Source of the DNA: Macrolepiota albuminosa
Lineage: Eukaryota; Basidiomycota; Agaricomycetes; Agaricales; Agaricaceae
Reading direction: 5' to 3'
Assembly (NCBI GenBank): GCA_027475525.1
Contig: JAMWFC010000055.1
Span: forward strand, 1,282,212-1,346,211
Length of the DNA stretch: 64,000 nt
Under the pieces are notes generated by a model. It did not search any database and had not been told where the DNA came from. It was given only the letters and a program-made list of their open reading frames with translations. Position numbers and translations under genes: made by a program. Of the stretch, positions 57,441 through 64,000 are shown in pieces; position 1 is the stretch's first letter; every line of letters begins with the position of its first letter.

Positions 57441-58342
57441 AGTTAGGACAAGAACAGAGTACCCCAGTTTACACCCCTCAGTTCACTTCACAGTTCAGAT
57501 TTCTTTTGAGCTGACTAAGTTTGTAGTTGCCAACTATCTGAACACTCTTAGCCTGCTTGTCACAGTTATGCTTATAGAATCTATGCACCTTGCATTTATA
57601 GCAGGCATCATGCAGCTTAGTCATTACTAAGCCTCTAGGTTTCTTGCCATGTCCCCTGCTATACTTACCTGTATTTACTTCTCCTTATCCTCTAGGCACA
57701 CTTTGTTATTGGCACATCTCCTTTGCCACTTATTCTTATCAACTTCTGTTGCTGACCTTCACCAAAACTTGCCATTCAACCCATTTTCCAACTTGTTCTC
57801 TGAGAACTGCCCAGAACTCCCTCAATCTTTAGCATGCCCAAACACATTTTTATACAGGTCAGTACCATAAACCATATCTGCTACTGATCTACTTTTGGGC
57901 ATTATTAAGGACACTCTTGAAATCTACTTCAAAATGCCATTTTACATTGCATTGTTGACACTTTTCAATTCTATAGGCTTTGGATTTCTATAGAGTGGGT
58001 TCTATTCAAAGACAATCAAGCAGACAGCCTATCACAGGGTATTTTTCCTCTTAGAAATTTACTGTTTGCCTTTCCTCCTAAAGTATCTTTGTATCCTTCT
58101 TCCTTTATGCATTGTTCTGTAATGCATAGTCAACTAAATCTTTAAATCACTTTTTCAGCCTTTGTACATCATTTTATAACACATTATCATTGCACCTCAG
58201 TTTTTTTTCAATACATAGATCTTCTTTAGTCTATGCTTTGAAATCAGTAACATCAATAGAACTTGTATCATGTGATGTCCTCATTCTTAATCAGGATAGA
58301 GCTAATTGAAATCAGGCATTAGCTACTGCTTTAATATTCAAC
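57441..58342. other. AT-rich repeat sequence between G copy 2 and the D recombinase
   Basis: Includes the G-type tail (tttagcatgcccaaa) at about 57830 and no supported gene. Confidence 0.45.
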
Positions 58343-58828
58343 ATGCCCATGCACTTGTGTCTTGTTCTGAAAAGCTCCAATTCTTATAAGGGCAAAGTTA
58401 AGTACCATCTATACTCTGAATTTTTGTCAGCATGTCACCTCAGACATGTGCTTTCCAGACAGGCTGCTCTACACCTTAATTTCATTTCTGATCTCAACTG
58501 TGACATTAATCTGATTCAAATGTCAGAGGCTCTCTTGTCTAAAGGTAAAGGTTTGGCCAATAGTCTCATCACTCATTTATGGTTGCCTTCAACTTCTAAG
58601 AAATATTTTTATGCAGTAAAAGACTTCCTCTTCTTTTGCAACTGGCATAGAATTTCTCATAATTTAATCATGCCAGTTTCAGAAGATGTTCTTTGCTTGT
58701 ATGTAGCCACTATGGCAGGATCTGTAGCAGGTCATACAATTTCAAATAAATTGTTGGGGCTACAATCTTGGCACATCCAGCACAACAAGTTATTCTCTAG
58801 CTCCCTTCAATTGAAACATACTGTGTGA
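58343..58828 (+). pseudogene. Element D tyrosine recombinase, N-terminal fragment
   Basis: Open for 161 codons. LWLPSTSKKYFYAVKDFLFF, SEDVLCLYVATMAGSVAGHT and LGLQSWHIQHNKLFSSS align with the N-terminal domain of the E recombinase. The frame stops right after LQLKHTV; the catalytic domain with the Arg, His-x-x-Arg and Tyr residues is missing. It is the only long open part of D, which may be chance. Confidence 0.75.
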
Positions 58829-60386
58829 GGTAGGATACCAAGAATTTTTGCCCAGACTTGTAGTAGCACATGTATATGCTAGTCCCCAACTTTTATATTT
58901 TCCTTTTTCTTTTATTACTTGTATGTATATATACTCTTTTCTTTGCTCAGGCTGCATTGTCACTGCAATGCTCAGCCTCAGGCTAAGTACTCTCCATTTA
59001 CAATCACATAGAGACATTACAATGGTACATGTCATACATTGTACAGGAGCTCGCTTTGTGCTGTACTATACATGTTCAGCAGAGTCCACTACACTGTAGT
59101 GGAGCAGTCTCCACAGTGCTGGAGAACATAGAGCCACAGATATGTCACAATGTGCTGTATGACATGGTCCAGTAGATTGATAAAAGGCAGGCACATATAT
59201 GCACATGCAGGCCTGGCAGATGCTAGCAGACACTAGCAGACATCAATGTGCATCAGCAGCCACTAGCAGGCATCAGCCCATGAATGAAAACCTCCTCTGT
59301 TGGCAGACATCATGGCACAAGTAAACCCTTCTCAAGGTTTTCCACTTCCCTCCCCTCTCCCTTCCTCCCCACAATAACTCGAGGCTGCACGCCTCCCCTT
59401 CCCTTCTTTTCCCACCCCTGATGCCAGTATATATCCATGAAAGGGCCCTGCAGATCTACACAGGCCTACACAAGCCACCAGCAGACATCCATGCAGACCT
59501 ACATTGACATACTAAAACCTACACAGGTCCATGCAGGCCTGTGCAGGGCACCAGCAAACATCTACAGAGGCTTACTCAGGCTCATAGAGGCTGGTTGGAC
59601 TAAAAAAAAGGGTTACTCATCTTCTTAGTCCATGCCTGTGAAAAGAAACTGAACCTCTAGCCTTGAAGAAGCCTCCAGCAATAGAACACACTGACAATTT
59701 AACTGTTGCATCATAGGTCTGCTACTAATGGATAGAATCAAAGGTTGGATAACACAATGAACAGCTGCCCACCTACATCTTCACAGGTCTCTATACGAAT
59801 ATTTAGAGGTGGAAGGGGGGTGGCATATCTTCTAAAAGTGTTTTCATGGCTTGAAAGAGGCATTGGCATTATTTGCCATCAGCTGGCATCCATTAGCATC
59901 TATTGTATATCTGTTGAAATCTATGGGAATCTATCAGCAATTCCTGGCATTGTCTGGCATTAGAGCAGGAGAGAAGGAAAGAAGGTATATGGGTGTCTGC
60001 TGTATGGGGGTGGCAGAAGAGGGATGAAGGTAGAGAAAAAGAGGGGAAAGGGGAAAGGGGAGAAGCATAGATGTTTGCTGGCACGCCAGTAGATATAGCA
60101 AATGTCAGACGTCAAGTCAGAAGAAAGCAAAGAAGCAGGGTGCATGTGGCAGATAGAAGTGGCATGTAAGGTAGTGTGAAGAGTGGAGAGGATGGCACTG
60201 GGAAGAAAGAGGAGGAAGGGAGGAAGGGGGTGCATGAGTATCTGCTGTCTGCTGGCATGCCAGCGGTCAGTAACAGACATTGACATATAAGCTAGCTGAC
60301 ATCAGCAGACAGTAGTTGACGTCCTCTTCCTGTGTAAAAATAACAAATATTTTAGTAGGAATGGTGCTGGGTTGAAAGAGGAAAAA
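58829..60386. other. Low-complexity and repeat region
   Basis: 59200-59290 and 59440-59600 carry degenerate repeats of agcagacatc and acacaggcc units. 59990-60260 is purine-rich with ctggcatgccag palindromes. No gene is supported. Confidence 0.5.
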
Positions 60387-60391
60387 CAAGT
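60387..60391. repeat. Target-site duplication of solo LTR, left (caagt)
   Basis: Identical to 60988-60992 on the other side of the LTR. Confidence 0.88.
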
Positions 60392-60987
60392 TGTAAGGAT
60401 GACTTCTAGAGGCTGTGGCTCAGTCACACAGCTGGCAGAGGGAGATCCAAAGTGTATTAGAGTATATACTGACAATATCATAATAACTACTTACCTAGCA
60501 GAGGGAGATCCAAGGAGAACAAATCTAGGGATTCCCTATGCCAGGTTGGATGCTTCTGGGGCTTCTGAAGTGTGGAAAACAACTGTACAGTACAACAAAA
60601 CCTTAAAAACTCGAAAATTGACTAACCAAACAACTGTGCAAACAAGGCAGGAAAACTCCGGACTTTAGAAGTCAGAAAGGCAAACTCTGGCTTATATAAG
60701 CAGTCTGGAAGCAGTGCTGAAGGGCCCACACTTGTCTGAATGACAGCTAAAGAACCAGAGCACCTGACTTATATAAGCAGTCTGGAAGCAGTGCTGAAGG
60801 GCCCACACTTGTCTGAATGACAGCTAAAGAACCAGAGCACCTCAAAAGTTGAGAATAGTACTAACAGATAATGTTGAGAAAATAGAAATAGCAAAATTAG
60901 AGAATGATAGAAGAAATAAGAAAATGAATGAAAGGAGAGTGAAGGAATAAGGAGTGAAAGAAGGAAGAAATGAGGAGTCTCCTGACA
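60392..60987 (-). mobile_element. Solo LTR of family L1, copy 2, with perfect target duplication
   Basis: Reverse complement of the LTR at 15350-15867, with TG and CA at the ends and caagt on both sides. It is 596 bp because of a 77-bp internal tandem duplication (60689-60842). No internal genes remain; it arose by LTR-LTR recombination or an assembly collapse. Confidence 0.88.
60689..60842. repeat. Tandem duplication, period 77 bp (76/77), inside the solo LTR
   Basis: 60689-60765 and 60766-60842 differ at one base. The L1 copy at 15350 has the unit once. Confidence 0.95.
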
Positions 60988-61005
60988 CAAGTCTGGTGCA
61001 ACCAG

Positions 61006-61085
61006 TCCCAGTAGTTCAGTGGAATATTTGTGTATTGATATTCAATATTATGTATAGCAGTAGGTTCAACTTCCCCTACTCCACC
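61006..61085 (+). repeat. tRNA-like repeat unit 1
   Basis: agtagttcagtggaatatt (A-box-like, as in Asp/Glu-type tRNA) then about 35 nt, then ggttcaacttcc (B-box-like) flanked by complementary cagta/tact. Degenerate; not a functional tRNA. Confidence 0.5.
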
Positions 61086-61159
61086 TTAATGGCGTCTAAT
61101 GGTGTGTTTTTATACAGGTCCATTTTTGCTCTACATTACACCATACTGACTTATAGTAA

Positions 61160-61240
61160 GTGATTGTAGTGCAATAGAATATTGGTAAATTGATATTTCA
61201 TATTGTGTACAAGAGGCAGGTTTGACTCTCATTAGTGTAC
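61160..61240 (+). repeat. tRNA-like repeat unit 2
   Basis: gtagtgcaatagaatattgg then ggtttgactctc. The preceding block ttacaccatactgacttatagtaag is also found before unit 3. Confidence 0.5.
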
Positions 61241-61418
61241 ATTAAAGCAGCAGGCCACTGACATCTGTCCACTAGCATCATTAATTTGATCTGTTTAAAA
61301 CTCCAGAGATTTCTGCAAAGAGATAGAATAGATAAATCTGTGCATGTATTCATTCCAATGCATATGACCAGTTAATGACACACTGTGGCTGGACTACCTT
61401 TGTGCTGAGCTTTATGAC

Positions 61419-61572
61419 ATAGATAGCTAGCCCTGATGTATCATCACTTGTCACGTGCACTGCAATAAACACACATGCAAGTTCCTCTATTCTATATAGA
61501 TAGCTAGCCCTGATGTATCATCACTTGTCACGTGCACTGCAATAAACACACATGCAAGTTCCTCTATTCTAT
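61419..61572. repeat. Exact tandem duplication, period 77 bp
   Basis: 61419-61495 equals 61496-61572 in non-coding sequence between tRNA-like units. Confidence 0.97.
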
Positions 61573-61780
61573 CTCTTTTTAGTAATTTCTAGAGTTTTGA
61601 ACAGATCAACTTAATAATGCTAGCATTTTACTTGTAGTAAATTGACAAAGGGCAAAAGAGGTACGCTGAAGTAGTATTCTGTACATGTACAGATCAAAGA
61701 ATTTACTGCAACTGGTTCATCTGTATTGAATTGACAATATTAGACTAATATTGATTTTACACCATAGCAGTGTATAGTAA

Positions 61781-61860
61781 GCATCTGTGGTGTAGTGGAA
61801 TATTATCACTTGGTATTCCTTGTATCTGGCAGTAGATGGATTCGACTTCCACTAGTGCAT
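61781..61860 (+). repeat. tRNA-like repeat unit 3
   Basis: gtggtgtagtggaatattatc then ggattcgacttccactag; preceded by ttacaccatagcagtgtatagtaag. Confidence 0.5.
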
Positions 61861-61956
61861 TGACATCAAACTATTGGTAATTTTTGACCTGCTTAGCTAA
61901 TTGTTATTTACTATACAGTATGATAAATAAAGTAAGTTTGTAATTTTATTTATAAC

Positions 61957-62040
61957 GTCCTATAGTCTAGCAGAATATTGTCAGTTTATGTTCCTTTTAA
62001 TATACAACTAGAGGGTTTGAGTCCCTCTTGTATAATTGTT
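61957..62040 (+). repeat. tRNA-like repeat unit 4
   Basis: tcctatagtctagcagaatattgtc then gagggtttgagtccctc, a perfect T-arm-like stem with loop. This is the most tRNA-like of the four. Confidence 0.55.
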
Positions 62041-62472
62041 GAATAGTATGTGGTTTTTTGCTGATGCATCCCAGCATAATGAATCAAATAGATTTATAAT
62101 GGATTTGTCATCAGCACAACAGGATGGTTAATCTTAATGAAAGATAACCAACAGAAAAGCCATGAATTATAGTAACTAATGATTGAATTACTCATCCAAT
62201 GTGTATTTCTTTTCATAAGATCTATATAATGCATCTGAATAGAAGAAATCCTCATCAAGCAGGTAGTCTGCTATCAAAAATGCAAAGTTGTCCAGTGTAT
62301 ATGGCCTCTGAAGTCTGGAAAGTATGATGTCTTCTTAGTTTGCTATCAGACATGACAATGAAGATGGTGAGGGTGACTCTGACATATCAACCTTTGTCCT
62401 TAGTTGCCATATGCCTGCTATTTTGGACTTCCGTTTGTTTGCTATCACTAGCTGCTATAGTCTCAATTGCTG

Positions 62473-63770
62473 TTAGTTCTTTTGCTCCTTCACTGACAAT
62501 GAATAGAGGTAGCAAAGAATTGTCATCCATCTCTTTTTTTCAGGAATGAACAAAGGCAGCAAAGATTTGTCTTCTATCTTGTCATCTGCCACAATGAACA
62601 AAAGAAGGATACCCTCTAAGTCAGGGTCACTAATAAATGGATTAGAGATATCTACCTGGTCATTGTCAGTTTTCTCCAGCTCTATAAATATCTGGCAGAT
62701 ATGAGCTGCTAGGGCGAAAAGAAGTTGGGATGCTAGTTGAACCACAATGTAAGAGTATTCCATTGTAGGGCCATACACCAGTCCAGGTTTACTCTGACTA
62801 TAGAGGTGGTAGAATGGATATTGTGGGTTTGAGAGTTCAATATGCATCAAAGATGGCCATTGAAAAGAGTTGACATTGAAGAGAATAGTAGAATAGGCCA
62901 TGGAGAGACAGTCTTGAGGATCAGACTGCTCACCATCAATACTGTTATAGGACTCAATGCCTGTCAATTGGCCCATCTAAGCAGAATCCATGGACTTGGC
63001 AATAGAACTAACAACAGAACTAGCAGCAAACTTGCTGCCAGCAAACAGACAGATTATATTGTTGGCCATTGGCACATGTTTCATTCTAACTAGCAACCGC
63101 CACTTGTCTAGGGCTAGAAGTGTCTGCTGGAGGCCCCTGGTGGATCCACTACTTGCAAACATATAGAGCAAATTGTCTGGTGGTAGAACAGACACTATTC
63201 TATCTGTAGATAGCAATATCATGAATAGCTGGCAATTGCATGCCAAGAAGCTTTCAAAAGGATGGAAGCCTTGCTGATGTATAAAAAGGCAATGCTCTAG
63301 TGTTTCATTGCTTAAAACATGAACATCTTCTTAGCCAATATAGTTCCACCAATCACAGCTATATAGATTCCTGATTAGACCTTGATGGCCCTCAATAAAC
63401 TCCAGGATCTCTGTGAGCAAAGTTTGCTGATTTTGAAGAGGGAAAAATTGGCTCATGCTTTTAATAATGTCTGAGACATTGCAGACCACATTATTTAATG
63501 ATGCAGCCTTCAAATATGACAATACAAAGTTTTATGGCACACATTCAGATTCTATTATATTTACACATTTTGAAGTTATCTTACCAATTCCTTGTCTAGA
63601 TGCTGAATAATCTATGCCTCTTCCACTTCAAGATTTGATGCAAGATTGTCAAATATAGAAAGTGCTGCAATGAGATGCGACTCAATGTAGTCAACAACCT
63701 CTTGCAAATTTTCTAATACAATAGCTTGGGACAGAACATTGTATAGTATAGAGACAGATGCCATTGCACT
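62473..63770 (-). pseudogene. Decayed coding region of unknown function
   Basis: Frames MASVSILYNVLSQAIVLENL (start at about 63764), MSYLKAASLNNVVCNVSDII (63522-63331), LACNCQLFMILLSTDRIVSV (to 62977) and MGQLTGIESYNSIDGEQSDP (62976-62473) lie in sequence. The last two are one frame separated by a single TAG. The predicted product is rich in hydrophobic helices (VVQLASQLLFALAAHICQIF) with an acidic end. I do not recognise the family. CpG is nearly absent, as in the surrounding repeats, so it may be an old repeated gene or element ORF. Confidence 0.4.
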
Positions 63771-64000
63771 GTTGCTAGTAAAAGCAGATACTGCTATGTA
63801 TCAGATTTTTGTGCCTTGTAAACAAAAGTGATTTTCAACAATTCCATTGTATGTGACTATCACAAATCTGTTTCAATCATCTGCTGATGGCAGCAAGCTA
63901 TAATACTGTTTTGCATCCATTAGTTCAATCTGTCTCTGCATCTACTATTTTCACAGCAGATTTTTTGCAGTTTGGGGGGAAATAAAATCAGGAAGCATCC

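Overview
The window is nuclear DNA of a filamentous basidiomycete, most likely an Agaricomycete. The evidence is protein genes split by many 45-125 nt GT-AG introns, a DUF6593-type protein, a Con-6 family gene, a HAC1-type bZIP gene, an H2A.Z chaperone, and dense Ty3 chromovirus and tyrosine-recombinase retrotransposons. I cannot name the species from the sequence.

Layout. 1-11,900 is the host gene region: gluconokinase (-), a DUF6593 protein with a long proline/serine tail (-), CHZ1 (+), a HAC1-like bZIP (+) whose C-terminal half is in another frame, a five-exon Con-6 gene (+), and a broken patatin fragment (-). A putative intron-containing tRNA-Trp lies at 11,955. 12,060-21,000 is mostly CpG-poor repeat debris: an orphan gag-like ORF with a zinc knuckle, dispersed repeats and a solo LTR. 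A two-exon ABM/dimeric-barrel-like gene (+) is at 21,145 and an O-methyltransferase fragment at about 22,600.

23,650-58,830 is one nested retrotransposon stack. The oldest layer, D (+), is a degenerate tyrosine-recombinase (Ngaro/DIRS-like) element. Its gag is split by E (-, 23,885-30,236), a related and much better preserved element. Its reverse transcriptase is split by B (-, 31,990-55,612), a Ty3 chromovirus with a perfect 5-bp target duplication (ttttc). B's third ORF is split by A (+, 33,876-44,923), a younger copy of the same chromovirus family with its own perfect duplication (tatgc). A further insert, H, sits in B's gag. 58,830-64,000 is older debris: a solo LTR with a perfect duplication (caagt), four tRNA-like repeat units, and a decayed coding region (-).

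Two results stand out. First, eight separate places carry tandem duplications with a period of exactly 77 bp, in unrelated sequence contexts. Four of them account for the frameshifts in element A, and the paralogous copies in this same window have each segment only once. A k-mer joining artefact of a short-read assembly is the simplest explanation. Second, the A/B chromovirus family carries a long third ORF (about 1,000 codons) between pol and the 3' LTR that I do not recognise. No complete new defence or metabolic system is visible.
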